This document shows positions 1-9,677 of a stretch of DNA of 38,343 nucleotides, piece by piece. The notes under the pieces are model-generated. The model had not been told where the DNA came from, did no database searches, and saw only the letters and a list, made by a program, of their open reading frames with translations. The stretch is taken from NCBI GenBank assembly GCA_030832235.1, contig JAURJO010000110.1, positions 1 through 38,343 of the forward strand, in the 5' to 3' direction. Source of the DNA: Verrucomicrobiota bacterium. Lineage in GTDB: Bacteria > Verrucomicrobiota > Verrucomicrobiia > Opitutales > Opitutaceae. The number at the start of each line of letters is the position of its first letter. The stretch's first letter is position 1. Both the position numbers and the translations under genes were made by a program.

Positions 1-306
1 CCCCTTCACGTCGATTTCGTCCACGTCGATCTTTCCGCCCGAAATGTACGCCCACGCCGAGTAGCGGGCGGATACCTCTCCTACCTCAAGGGCGAGACCG
101 GGCTGCTTCAGCTTAACACCGCGGACGGTGGCCGAGGAGAACCCGGCCGCGACCTCGCCGACCTCAAGATTCAGGTCAGGCTGGCCCGCAAGGGCCTTGC
201 GCACGGCCCAGGTCTGGAATCCCGAGCTGAGCGCGACAGCGCCGGCGATGACGACCAGCGTGAGCAGTGAACCGAGGGCGATGATGACGATCTTCGCGGC
301 TTTCAT
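1..306 (-). CDS. Partial N-terminus of a membrane-anchored, AsmA/DUF748-like protein (runs off the window edge)
   Basis: Reverse-strand reading from ATG at 306: MKAAKIVIIALGSLLTLVVIAGAVALSSGFQTWAVRKALAGQPDLNLEVGEVAAGFSSATVRGVKLKQPGLALEVGEVSARYSAWAYISGGKIDVDEIDVKG; open to the edge. N-terminal TM helix followed by AsmA-like beta pattern. Confidence 0.5.
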   Translation of the reverse strand, partial: MKAAKIVIIALGSLLTLVVIAGAVALSSGFQTWAVRKALAGQPDLNLEVGEVAAGFSSATVRGVKLKQPGLALEVGEVSARYSAWAYISGGKIDVDEIDVKG

Positions 307-459
307 GGTAAGCCTGACACCAGTCCTCTCAACGGGTTGCTGCGACAAGTGAAAATCCCGCCTTACCGCACGCTGGGCGGACTATCCCGGCCTAGCGATT
401 TTGATCCCCGCCGCCTGCCCCCGCGGGGCAGGTTGGCGAAACTTGCCCCGAGACCTACG

Positions 460-1806
460 TCACTTGCCCGAGGGGGGCGATTGCCATGGCACGGCGCCGC
501 CGCGTTGAATGTGCAGCGCGAGACGGGACTGGAGTTCGCGGGCGACGCGTTGGTTCTGCGCGAACACATTGTTCCTCTCCTGCGGATCCTCGCGGAGGTT
601 AAACAGCTCGAGCGGGGAATAGGGTGTGTTCTGCGTGATCTTCCAATCGCCGCGGACCAGCGCGTGGTAATCCTTGCCGCCGTAAGCCGGGCCGCCTTCG
701 CGACGCACGAAGTAAAGTTCGCGCTCGGCGGTAGCCGGTGCCGCGCCGCGCAGGATCGGCACGAGGCTCAAGGCGTCGGTTCCCGCCGGCACGGGCCGGC
801 CGGCCGCTTCGAGGCAGGTGGCAAAGAGATCGAACAGGAGCCCGGCGTAGGTGCTCTCCGTGCCGGGCTTGGCTACGCCGGGCCAGCGGACGATGAAGGG
901 CACGCGCAAACCGCCGTCGTAGTGGCTCTGTTTTCCGTCGCGCCACGGGTCGTTGTTGTTCGCGTGCGGCAGCGAGCCGCCGTTGTCGGAACTGAACGCG
1001 ACCAGCGTGTTCCCCTCGAGGCCGGTTTCGCGGAGCGTCGCCAGCACGCGACCGATGCCGTCGTCCATGTGCTCCACCAGCGCGACCGTGGCGGCGCGCG
1101 GGGCTGGCAGACCCGGGTTCCGTTCCTTCACGCGGGCTAGAGCTTCGGCGGGCGGCTCGATCGGAGAGTGCGGGGCGTTGTAGGCAAGATAGAGGAAGAA
1201 TGGTTTTCCCTCGGCCCCGCGCGCGCGGAGGTACTCGCAGGTCCAGTTCGTGAAAAGGTCGGTGGCGTGGCCGGTCGGGGTGATCATCTCGCGGTTGCGC
1301 CGGAGGTAATTGTTTCCGTGCCGCAGGTGCGTCGTGTAGCTGTCCATCATGTCCCCAAGGAAGCCGTGGAAGAAATCAAAGCCTCGGTCGTTGGGTAGGT
1401 TCGGTGCCTCGAGCCCTAGGTGCCACTTTCCAATGATCGCCGTGTGGTAGCCGGCGGGGCGGAGCAGGTCGCCGATCGTGGGCACGCCCGGTGCAAGGTG
1501 ACCCCAGGAATTGGCAGGCGCGGTGCGGATTACCCCGGGCACGCCCACGCGGTCGGGAAAGCGCCCCGTGAGCAGCGCGGCGCGCGAAGGTGAGCACACG
1601 GTGCAATTGGCCCGCATGCCGGTGAAGCGCACGCCTTCGGCGGCGAGGCGGTCGATATTTGGCGTACGCACGTCGGCGCCGCGGCGGAAGGAGCCGACGT
1701 CGCCGTAGCCGAGGTCATCGGCGAGAATGACGATGAAGTTCGGCGGTTGGGCGGCGACTGGCAGAGTGAGAGCGGCTAAGAGGCCGAGCAGGGTGGCGAT
1801 GCGCAT
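460..1806 (-). CDS. Sulfatase (arylsulfatase family), secreted
   Basis: Signal peptide, NFIVILADDLGYGDVG, CTVCSPSRAALLTGRFP (formylglycine C-x-P-S-R signature), GKWHLG, NGG motifs. Confidence 0.95.
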   Translation of the reverse strand: MRIATLLGLLAALTLPVAAQPPNFIVILADDLGYGDVGSFRRGADVRTPNIDRLAAEGVRFTGMRANCTVCSPSRAALLTGRFPDRVGVPGVIRTAPANSWGHLAPGVPTIGDLLRPAGYHTAIIGKWHLGLEAPNLPNDRGFDFFHGFLGDMMDSYTTHLRHGNNYLRRNREMITPTGHATDLFTNWTCEYLRARGAEGKPFFLYLAYNAPHSPIEPPAEALARVKERNPGLPAPRAATVALVEHMDDGIGRVLATLRETGLEGNTLVAFSSDNGGSLPHANNNDPWRDGKQSHYDGGLRVPFIVRWPGVAKPGTESTYAGLLFDLFATCLEAAGRPVPAGTDALSLVPILRGAAPATAERELYFVRREGGPAYGGKDYHALVRGDWKITQNTPYSPLELFNLREDPQERNNVFAQNQRVARELQSRLALHIQRGGAVPWQSPPSGK

Positions 1807-1842
1807 GGCGGGAATCCTTGAGGGTAAGGGATGAGCTGCCCG

Positions 1843-2724
1843 TCAGGCGGCGGGTTCGGGAAACTCCGCGATGCCGGGATGGGCGGCATTGGCCGCCGCG
1901 TAGGGCAGCGCGTGGCGCACGGCCTCGTCGAGGGTGCCACCTCGCTGGTAGAGCGCGGTGAGCACGCACGCGAACAGGACGTCGCCGGAGCCGGTGGGAG
2001 AAACCTCGGTGACCTTGGGCGGCAGGAAAGTCCGTTCGCCCGCGGCGTCGCGTACACGCACCGGCGCGGGGCCGTCGGTCACGATCCAGCGGGATGCGCC
2101 GGTAACGCTGCCGGAGCAGACGTTTTCCGGGAGACCGGCGAACTCCTGCGCGTTGATCTTCACGAGGTCCGGGCGGAGAGACGCGAGGTCGGCCAGGGCC
2201 GGCCCGTAGGTATCGACTGCGAGCGCCGCGCGGCGGGCCCAGCGCGCGAGCGCGTCGCGCAATGGTGCGAAGGCGGGTGTCGCCCAGCCCGGCAGACTGC
2301 CGCACACCGCGAGCACCGTGCCGGCAGGCTGGGCGTCGAGGAACGCCGCGCAGGCGGCGGCCGCCGTCGCGTCGGGCGGAACGTCAGGCCCGAGAAATGT
2401 CGTCTCTGGCCGGTTGGCGGCGCGGACCACGGTCCCGGCGCGGGTGGCGCCAGTCGTGCGGAAGACCCGGTGATGAAAACCACGGGCTTGCAGCCACTCC
2501 TCGCATTCGGTTCCGGTGGCGCCGCCCGCAAAGCAGAGCGCCGTGTGGGGCGCGCCGAGACGCCGGAGCATCCGCGCGACGTTGATGCCCTTGCCGCCGA
2601 CCTGGAACGACTCCGCGCGGGCGCGTTGCGTCGCGCCGGGTGACCACGTGTCGAATTCGAGGGTGCGCTCCGCGAGGAGGTTTCCGGTGAGCGTGAGGAT
2701 CAGCGGGGTGGGGGCGGCGGTCAT
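1843..2724 (-). CDS. PfkB-family carbohydrate kinase (1-phosphofructokinase/tagatose-6-P kinase-like)
   Basis: MTAAPTPLILTLTGNLLAERTLEFDTWSPGATQRARAESFQVGGKGINVARMLRRLG; C-terminal SPTGSGDVLFACVL anion-hole motif. Start chosen internal to the 616-aa track ORF. Confidence 0.9.
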   Translation of the reverse strand: MTAAPTPLILTLTGNLLAERTLEFDTWSPGATQRARAESFQVGGKGINVARMLRRLGAPHTALCFAGGATGTECEEWLQARGFHHRVFRTTGATRAGTVVRAANRPETTFLGPDVPPDATAAAACAAFLDAQPAGTVLAVCGSLPGWATPAFAPLRDALARWARRAALAVDTYGPALADLASLRPDLVKINAQEFAGLPENVCSGSVTGASRWIVTDGPAPVRVRDAAGERTFLPPKVTEVSPTGSGDVLFACVLTALYQRGGTLDEAVRHALPYAAANAAHPGIAEFPEPAA

Positions 2725-4142
2725 CGCGGGTCGCGTTGGGCTCGGTAAAACACGTGGTTCACGAGGAAGCCGAGGCCGAAGACGCCGCTGAGCGTGCGGA
2801 TGTTGCGCATGGCGCCGAAAACCATCGTGAGCGGGCTCGCGCGCGGCTCGCGCACCCGCAGGAGCAGCGCGCAGCCGAGCAGGGCCAGCACCGGTTGCAC
2901 GAGGAAGCACAGGTGGTGCACCGCGAAGGCGTCGGACCAGCGCGCGAGCGCCCACGTGAGCACCAGCCCGCCGGTGACGGGCGCGATCGCGGCGACGAGC
3001 GAGGTGATCGCGAGGTTGAGCCCGATGGCCAGGTTGCGGGCCTCGAGGGGGAGCAGGCGCAGCAGCAGCGTGAACTGGCCGAGGATGAAGCCCGCGCCCG
3101 TCGCGCCGCCCCAGATCCACATCCCGTAGAGCAGGGCGCGGTTCTCGAGGTTGAGGAAGCACCAGGCGAAGTTCTGCACCTGCCAGAGGATGAGCGACAC
3201 TGCCATAACGGGACGGTTGCCGAAGCGGTCGAGCAGGCGTCCCCACGCCGGCAGCGAGAGCGCGCCGCTCAGCTGCGCGAGCGTGGCGAGCAGGCCGACG
3301 TCGAATGCCGAAAGTTCCAGCTGTTCGAACATGAACACATGGTAGAATGGCCCGAAGCAATTGGCGGCGAAGGACCACACCGCGCCGAACGCGATGAAGA
3401 CGAGCAGCGAACGCGCGCCGAGCACGAGGCGCAGTTGCTCGCCGAGCGCGCTGGGCTCCGACGGCGGCGCGCGCCGCGCACGGGTCGGGCTGATCCATTG
3501 CCAACGCAGCGAGAACACACGCATGACGCAGGCGCCGGCGATCAGCGCCTGGAAGACGGGGATCGCGTAGTCCCACTGCGCCAGCGACCAGCCGGCGACC
3601 AGCATGAAAACGAGCGTCGAAAACTGCAGCGTGCCGTTGCGGCGGCCGAAGTATTTTCCGCGGATGCGGTACGGCACCCATTCCTGGATCCACGCGTTCC
3701 AGGAAACACCCGCCACCGCCCCGAAGCAGCTCGTGACGAGAAACCAGACCGACAGCCAGAGTCCGGCCACGCCGGGATCATTGCGCGGGATGTATGGCAG
3801 CAGCACCCCGAACAGCGCCCAGCACGCGAGGTGGAGCGACGCCGCGCCAACGCAGATCACCTTGGGCGGACGCCAGCGTGCGAGGAAGCCGGCGATGAAG
3901 ATCTGGAGGAAGTTGCCGAGGAACGGCAGCGCGCTAACCAAGCCGATCGTCGTCTTCGGCAACGCGAACGCCTTGGCGACCAGCGCTGTCATGAACACGT
4001 TCACCGGCAGCGACATCGTGACGATCGGCATCGCCATCACGCCCTCGGCTGTGCCCAGGCGCAGCGACCTAAGCAGGTCGGCCTTGTGCTGTTGGGCGTT
4101 GGCGCGCGAGAGGGCGGCGTTCACGCCGGGTTGGTGCGTCAT
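2721..4142 (-). CDS. MFS transporter
   Basis: Multiple hydrophobic segments; MPIVTMSLPVNVFMTALVAKAFALPKTTIGLVSALPFLGNFLQIFIAGFLARWRPPK; stop overlaps kinase start by ATGA (2721-2724). Confidence 0.85.
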   Translation of the reverse strand: MTHQPGVNAALSRANAQQHKADLLRSLRLGTAEGVMAMPIVTMSLPVNVFMTALVAKAFALPKTTIGLVSALPFLGNFLQIFIAGFLARWRPPKVICVGAASLHLACWALFGVLLPYIPRNDPGVAGLWLSVWFLVTSCFGAVAGVSWNAWIQEWVPYRIRGKYFGRRNGTLQFSTLVFMLVAGWSLAQWDYAIPVFQALIAGACVMRVFSLRWQWISPTRARRAPPSEPSALGEQLRLVLGARSLLVFIAFGAVWSFAANCFGPFYHVFMFEQLELSAFDVGLLATLAQLSGALSLPAWGRLLDRFGNRPVMAVSLILWQVQNFAWCFLNLENRALLYGMWIWGGATGAGFILGQFTLLLRLLPLEARNLAIGLNLAITSLVAAIAPVTGGLVLTWALARWSDAFAVHHLCFLVQPVLALLGCALLLRVREPRASPLTMVFGAMRNIRTLSGVFGLGFLVNHVFYRAQRDPR

Positions 4143-4264
4143 GCGCGCCGGACCGGCAAGGGCAATTGGCCCGGACCGGTGGCGGAGCGCCGGGGCCGTG
4201 CTGCAGGATTTGCCCTCGAGTCCCTCCACTTGCGTCGGCCTGAAAGTCTCTGGTTTTGAGCAAC

Positions 4265-4415
4265 CACGGATGGACACGGATTAACACGGATTCAGCCCGG
4301 CTCGGGTGTAGCCGCGGCCGATCGCCGCGGAGCATGCGGTTGGTCTGACGGCCGAAGGTGACTCTGAATCGCTCCGCATTTTTTTCACCGCGGATTTCAC
4401 GGATGGCGCGGATGA
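4265..4415. repeat. Dispersed intergenic repeat, copy A (family 1)
   Basis: Starts cacggatggacacggattaacacggat, ends ccgcggatttcacggatggcgcggatga, internal acggccgaagg; second copy with same architecture at 23182-23328. Confidence 0.75.
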
Positions 4416-4460
4416 ATGAGAGAAGCTGTAGCTACTTCGGGATGAAATGAGCGGTCGGAT

Positions 4461-5129
4461 TTGAACAGGAAGGCCGGGAAGTGCGGGAAGGCGGTGGCCG
4501 CGGTTCGGCAGGAATTGCGCGGGCGGGAGACCCGCGGCACGATTCGTGGCGTGCCTTCCTCGGTTGTCCCTTCCGCCGTTTTCCAGCGTCGCGCGACCGT
4601 CGCGCAGGCGCGCTGGTTACTGGGGAAGCACCTGGTGCGGCGGCACGCCGACGGCCGGATGGAGTCCCGAATCATCACCGAAACCGAGGCTTACGACGGT
4701 GAGCGTGACCTGGCTTGTCACGCCCGCGTCGGCCGTACCGACCGTACCGAGGTGATGTATGCTGCCGGGGGAGTTTGGTACGTGTATTTGTGCTACGGCG
4801 TTCATGAGATGTTGAACCTTGTGGTCGGTCCGGCCGATTGGCCCGCGGCGGTGTTGATTCGCGGGCTGGAGGGCGTCTCGGGTCCTGGGAGGCTCACGCG
4901 GGCTCTCGGCATCGGACGCCATTTGAATGGTGCGGCGGCTTGTGACCCAGTCACCGGACTCTGGATCGAAGACCGTGGCGTGCAGGTGGCGCCGCGAACG
5001 ATCGTGGCGGGGCCGCGGGTAGGTGTTGAGTTCGCCGGACCGGTTTGGGCGGCGAAGCCGTGGCGCTTCAGTCTGAACGCTGATCCGCGAGGCGGGCCTG
5101 CGCGGCCGCGAGCACCGACTCGGGGCTGA
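4461..5129 (+). CDS. mpg: 3-methyladenine DNA glycosylase (AAG/MPG family)
   Basis: LARWLLGKHLVRR-like N-term, RIITETEAYDGERDLACHARVGRTDRTEVMYAAGGVWYVYLCYGVHEMLNLVV, AAVLIRGLEG. True start may be internal. Confidence 0.9.
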   Translation: MNRKAGKCGKAVAAVRQELRGRETRGTIRGVPSSVVPSAVFQRRATVAQARWLLGKHLVRRHADGRMESRIITETEAYDGERDLACHARVGRTDRTEVMYAAGGVWYVYLCYGVHEMLNLVVGPADWPAAVLIRGLEGVSGPGRLTRALGIGRHLNGAAACDPVTGLWIEDRGVQVAPRTIVAGPRVGVEFAGPVWAAKPWRFSLNADPRGGPARPRAPTRG

Positions 5130-5964
5130 GCGTTGAAAGGTCGGCTGCCTCCCGCAGTACCCGCACCCGTGGCGACGGCGGGGCCCAGGTCGCGGGATCC
5201 GTGGGGCCGAACAGCAGGACGCAGCGGGCGCCGCAACCGGCGGCGAGGTGGCTGATGCCGGAGTCGTGTCCGAGAAACAGTCGGCAGCCCGCCAGTTCCA
5301 CGATCAGTTCCTCGAGGTTTTTTCCCCTGAGCGTGGCGATGCCCGCGGTCGAAAGACCTTGGGCGTCCCAGCGCGCGACCTCCGCCTCGCCGAGGATAAA
5401 AACGGGGCGGATCGGGAGTTCACATGCGACACGAAGCCAGTTCGCCAGCGGCCAGTTCTTCCGCGGCGAACCGCTGCCGGGATGAATGAGAATCGAAGAA
5501 CGTTCGCGCGAGGTGGGTGCCGCGGGGGGGAGCGGGTAAATCAGCGGACCCGGTTGCAGGCCCAACGGGGTCAGGGCGGCTTGAAAATGGCCGGCTGCCG
5601 GTCCGTTTCCGGGCGGGGGCAGCGCCGGCGCCTCCAGGAAGACTTGCCCGGTGCGCGTTGGGAAATGCCGCCGCACCGCGCCGTCCGGGTCGGGCCAGAA
5701 GTTCAGCACCAAATCAAAGCTCGAGAGCCACTCCGCCAACGATCCCGGCAAGGGGCCCGCCTCGTGCAAGGGCGCCCAGCGACCCTCGTGTTGAGATAGG
5801 AGTTCCGAGATCAGACCACGCGCCAGAGCGATGCTTGCCGCCGTGGTGTTGCCGACCAACGTGAGGTGCGCCTCCGGCCAGTGTTGCCGCAGGAGCGCCA
5901 AAGCCGGCAGCGTGACGATCAGGTCGCCGAGCGCACCGCCTCTAAGGACGAGGATCCGGCGCAT
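5068..5964 (-). CDS. Glycosyltransferase family 9 (heptosyltransferase-like)
   Basis: MRRILVLRGGALGDLIVTLPALALLRQHWPEAHLTLVG; ILIHPGSGSPRKNWPLANWLRV; GHDSGISHLAAGCGARCVLLFGPTDPATWAP. Confidence 0.9.
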   Translation of the reverse strand: MRRILVLRGGALGDLIVTLPALALLRQHWPEAHLTLVGNTTAASIALARGLISELLSQHEGRWAPLHEAGPLPGSLAEWLSSFDLVLNFWPDPDGAVRRHFPTRTGQVFLEAPALPPPGNGPAAGHFQAALTPLGLQPGPLIYPLPPAAPTSRERSSILIHPGSGSPRKNWPLANWLRVACELPIRPVFILGEAEVARWDAQGLSTAGIATLRGKNLEELIVELAGCRLFLGHDSGISHLAAGCGARCVLLFGPTDPATWAPPSPRVRVLREAADLSTLSPESVLAAAQARLADQRSD

Positions 5965-6730
5965 GGCTCTTCGTCGCCGTCGGCGGAGTGTACGATTCCA
6001 GCACGGCGGTGCCTTTCCCGATCTTGAACTCGACCTCGAATTTAACCGGCAGCCGCCGGGGATCATCGGCGATCCAGACGCGCACCGTGCTGCCGCGCTT
6101 GAACATGCCTTTCGGCGGCGTCCGCTCCATCCGCGGTTCGAGCACCGCGGTGCGGAAAGTGCCGAGCGGCGTGCGCACCTCCTCGGTGCCGGCGTGATGG
6201 ACCGTGAGCTCGTAGAAATCGTTGGCGAAGAGCACGAGCGCCTCGCGACTGCCGCCGGGCGCGAGGTTCCACGTGCGGGTCTGCAGCAAACCCATGATTA
6301 GATCCGTGGGTTCGCCGTCCGGCATTCGCAGGAGCTGGGGTTTTCCGGCGGACTTCGGACCGGAGTAGGTCGCCTCACGGCGTTCGTGGTCGAATGTCAC
6401 CGCGGTCTCCGTCCGCTTCTCGCGCTGCACGCTGGTCTCGCGCAGCGAAAGCAGGTGGCCGTTCGTGAGATCGAAGACGCAGGTCTCCTCCGCGTCGAAG
6501 GGCAGGAGCATCCGCGCGAGTCGGCGCGTGGTGGTGGTCGTCGTCACGACCAGGCGAGGCGTGTCGCTTCTGCCGTCGGCGCGGACCGCGTTGACAGTGA
6601 TTTCCCCCGCACCCGGCACGATCACCCAGGAAACGCGGTACGTGAGCTTCTCCCCGTCGCGGAACGCGAGCTCGGCGGCGGTCGCCGCGGGCAAGGCGGC
6701 GATCAGTAAAAGAAGAGGGCGGATCAGCAT
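5942..6730 (-). CDS. DUF3108-like exported protein
   Basis: Signal peptide MLIRPLLLLIAALPAATA; ELAFRDGEKLTYRVSWVIVPGAGEITV ... GTFRTAVLEPRMER...VRVWIADDPRRLPVKFEVEFKIGKGTAVLESY is the DUF3108 pattern. Overlaps GT9 start by 23 bp. Confidence 0.75.
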   Translation of the reverse strand: MLIRPLLLLIAALPAATAAELAFRDGEKLTYRVSWVIVPGAGEITVNAVRADGRSDTPRLVVTTTTTTRRLARMLLPFDAEETCVFDLTNGHLLSLRETSVQREKRTETAVTFDHERREATYSGPKSAGKPQLLRMPDGEPTDLIMGLLQTRTWNLAPGGSREALVLFANDFYELTVHHAGTEEVRTPLGTFRTAVLEPRMERTPPKGMFKRGSTVRVWIADDPRRLPVKFEVEFKIGKGTAVLESYTPPTATKSHAPDPRP

Positions 6731-6792
6731 GTAACCGGAGTGAACTTGTCCCGCCCGTTGCGGTGTGACGAGCGCGCAAAGGCGGGACTGCT

Positions 6793-9510
6793 TCAACCGG
6801 TGGTGGCGGCGGCGGGGAGTCCCGCCCCCGCGAGTCGCCGGCAGGTTGCGAGCGTGTCGATCTCCGCGGGCGTCTTGTCGGTGCGGATGCGGGCGATGCG
6901 CGGGAAGCGCAGGGCGAAGCCGCTTTCATGGCGGTCGCTCGGCTGGATCGAGTCGAAGGCGATTTCCAGCACGACGTCGGGCACGACGATCCGCCGCCGG
7001 CCGCGTTCCTCCAGCGTGCGCTCGAGAAAATGCGGGGTGAGCCGCGCGATCTCCTCGTCGGTGAGCCCGGAGTACGCCTTGCCCACAGTGAGCAGGCGGC
7101 CGGTGGCGTCGTCGCGGATCGCAAAGGTGTAATCGCTGAGCACGTCGCGCCGGCGGCCATGGCCGAACTCCACGGCGACGACCACGACGTCGAGGGTGGC
7201 GGCCGCCTTCTTCAACTTCAGCCACGCCAACCCGCGACGGCCCGGAGCGTAGGGGCTGGCGGGGTCCTTGGCCATGAGTCCCTCGTTGCCCCGCGCCTTC
7301 GCCGCGAGGAACGCGGCCTCGATTTCCACCGCATCGCCCGCCGCGCGGCGCGGCGCGAGCAGGAAGGAGTCCGGCGTGGAGCCGGTGGCGATCGATTCCA
7401 AGGAGGCACGGCGTTCACGGAGCGGCCTCCCCAGGAGAGTAACTCCGCCCAGCCATAGGAGGTCGTAGGCGCAGAACGAAACCGGCACCTCGGCACCGAG
7501 GAAGAAGTCGTCTCCCTTGCGGCCCAGCCGGCGTTGCAACTCGGCGAAGGGCAGCGCGCGGCCGTCGCGCCAGGCAAGCAGTTCGCCGTCGAGGATCGCG
7601 TCGGCCGGCAGACCCGCGAGGCTTCGCGCGAGATCGGGAAACTGCATGGTGATCCGCTTCAGGTCGCGGGAGTACAGTTCCACGCGTTCGCCCAGCTTGT
7701 GCGCCTGGCAGCGGATACCGTCGTACTTTTCCTCCAGCCAGACCGGCGCGTTGAGGCGTTCGAGGATCGCTTCGGCCGTCGGTTCCGGGCTCGCGAGCAT
7801 GAACTGCAGCGGGTGAAAAACCTTCAGCTGGATCTCCCCCAGACGACCGGCGCGGGCGGCTCGGGTCACGACCGCGAGATCGCCACACAGCATGTTCGCT
7901 TCCCGCACCAACTCCACGGGCCGGCCGGTCGCGAGCGCAATCGCCTCCTCGATGAGGCCTTCCTTCAGGCCGATGCGCAGGTCGCCGGTGATAAGCTTCA
8001 CGAGGTACTTCGCCTCGGCCGGGCTGAGTCGCGGGAGGAGTGCGGTGGTGCGCTCGAGCTTGGCGGCGGGCGCCGGTTCCGCGGCGACTGCCGTAAGAAA
8101 GGCCGCCAGATCCCCGAGGGAAACCGGTGCGCCCTGCGGCTGGCGGCCGGCGAACATCGCGGCGGTGGCGTCACCGGCGTCGGGAAAGCGCCGGAACTGC
8201 GCGCGGTATTCCGCCTCGCTGAGTCCGGCCGCATCGAGGACCGCGCGTTTCAGCAGCGCCCAACCGAGACCGAGTGTGCGGCCGTCGCTCTGCGGAAACG
8301 CCCGGGCGCTGAAGAACACCGCGGCGCATCCGGCCGCCTCCTCCGGCAGGACGGCGAGATAGTTGGCGAGTAACTCCACTTTCCGCGTGCGTTGCGCGGC
8401 GGCGTGGATCGCGTCGGCGGTGGCGGTAAGGTGCAGCAGGGCGTCCGGCGTGTCCGCGCCACCGTTGTTTCCGCGCGCAGGGCAATCAGGCGGAGCCGCC
8501 TCGATGCGCGGCACGGACGCCGTACGCGCTATCGCCAGCTCCAGCTGGTTTTCCTCGCCGATCGCCCAAGCCTCGATGCCTCGCTCGCGCAGGGTCGCGG
8601 CGAACTCCCGCGCGAAGCCGTGGAGCGTGAGGACGCGGCGCGGGCTGACGGCTTCGACGAAGCGCAACAGGTCGGGAAAATCGGCGTGATCGGAGAGCGG
8701 AAACGCCGCGTCGCATTGGTAGCGGAAGGTGGCGTTGGGATCCATCGCCCAGCCGGTGATCGCCGCGGTGCGGCGGCGAGGGATTTTCCGGAGAAACGCG
8801 GAGGCGCGCGATTGCGGCGGGCAGATCACCACGTGACCCGGGGATTCGGCGGCGTCGAACGCGCGGTGCGGCGGGAAAGCGATGCCCAGTTCCTCGTAGA
8901 TGCGGGTGAGTCGGTGCGTCTGCGGGTGGAGCATCACGGGCAGACGAGCGTCCGTGAGACCGCTCAGCAGTTCCTGGCTCTTGCCCAGGCTGTAGCCGAA
9001 AAGCACCGGCACCTCGCCGTCGGCTAGGGCCGCGTGGCAGAACGCGGTGATGTCGGCGAGGACGCGCTCGGTCGGCGGAAACACGTACTGCGGGCGGCCG
9101 AAGGTTGTCTCCATGATGACCGTGTCGGCGCGCGGCGTCGCGCAAATCTCGGCGGAGCGTCCCGGCCGAAGTTTGAAATCGCCCGTGTAGAGGAGCGAAC
9201 CGAGCTGCTCGTGCTCGAGCAGGCATTGGGCGGAACCGTGGATGTGGCCCGCGGGGTAAAGCGTGACCACGGTCGAAGGATCGAGACGTTCCGTCTGCCC
9301 GAACGGCAGCACGTGCTCGATGCGCTTGGCGGGCAACCGCGCCTGCATGAGGCGCGAGGTGCCGGCGGAGCAAAGCACTTCGCCGTGCGCGGCGAGGTGG
9401 TCGAAGTGCGCGTGGGAGACGAAGGAACGCGGCCGCGCGTGGTGGGCGTCGAGCCACCAGCCGACCTCGGGCAACCAGACGCCCGCGTTGAACTCCACCT
9501 GCCAAGGCAT
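6793..9510 (-). CDS. Fusion protein: ligase-associated MBL-fold DNA exonuclease (N-term) + ATP-dependent DNA ligase (C-term)
   Basis: 905-aa uninterrupted ORF. N-term MBL motifs SHAHFDHLAAHG, AGHIHGSAQ, TGDFKL, LFGYSLGKSQEL; C-term ligase motif I EEKYDGIRCQAHK, SRDLKRITMQFPDL, DAILDGELLAW, GNEGLMAKDPASPYAPGRRGLAWLKLKK. Confidence 0.93.
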   Translation of the reverse strand: MPWQVEFNAGVWLPEVGWWLDAHHARPRSFVSHAHFDHLAAHGEVLCSAGTSRLMQARLPAKRIEHVLPFGQTERLDPSTVVTLYPAGHIHGSAQCLLEHEQLGSLLYTGDFKLRPGRSAEICATPRADTVIMETTFGRPQYVFPPTERVLADITAFCHAALADGEVPVLFGYSLGKSQELLSGLTDARLPVMLHPQTHRLTRIYEELGIAFPPHRAFDAAESPGHVVICPPQSRASAFLRKIPRRRTAAITGWAMDPNATFRYQCDAAFPLSDHADFPDLLRFVEAVSPRRVLTLHGFAREFAATLRERGIEAWAIGEENQLELAIARTASVPRIEAAPPDCPARGNNGGADTPDALLHLTATADAIHAAAQRTRKVELLANYLAVLPEEAAGCAAVFFSARAFPQSDGRTLGLGWALLKRAVLDAAGLSEAEYRAQFRRFPDAGDATAAMFAGRQPQGAPVSLGDLAAFLTAVAAEPAPAAKLERTTALLPRLSPAEAKYLVKLITGDLRIGLKEGLIEEAIALATGRPVELVREANMLCGDLAVVTRAARAGRLGEIQLKVFHPLQFMLASPEPTAEAILERLNAPVWLEEKYDGIRCQAHKLGERVELYSRDLKRITMQFPDLARSLAGLPADAILDGELLAWRDGRALPFAELQRRLGRKGDDFFLGAEVPVSFCAYDLLWLGGVTLLGRPLRERRASLESIATGSTPDSFLLAPRRAAGDAVEIEAAFLAAKARGNEGLMAKDPASPYAPGRRGLAWLKLKKAAATLDVVVVAVEFGHGRRRDVLSDYTFAIRDDATGRLLTVGKAYSGLTDEEIARLTPHFLERTLEERGRRRIVVPDVVLEIAFDSIQPSDRHESGFALRFPRIARIRTDKTPAEIDTLATCRRLAGAGLPAAATTG

Positions 9511-9677
9511 CCGGCGACTGTCTCCCGTCGTGGCCCCGGCTCAAGCGGTGTCGCGTGAAATCCGCGGTTCAAATTCGCTGAAGGCGGAATCCCCTTCCTC
9601 CTTCGCCGAGCCTAAGGAGGACAAAACGGCAGTCGCGGTCTCAGTATTGTCCGCGGTACAAGGCAGCGGCTTCACGA

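Noticed and set aside
337-1140. 267-aa + ORF opposite the sulfatase
   Set aside because: Antisense shadow; sulfatase signature on minus strand is clear.
2736-4259. 507-aa + strand ORF opposite the MFS transporter
   Set aside because: E/R/Q/H-rich shadow frame with no domain; the minus strand encodes a clear MFS protein.
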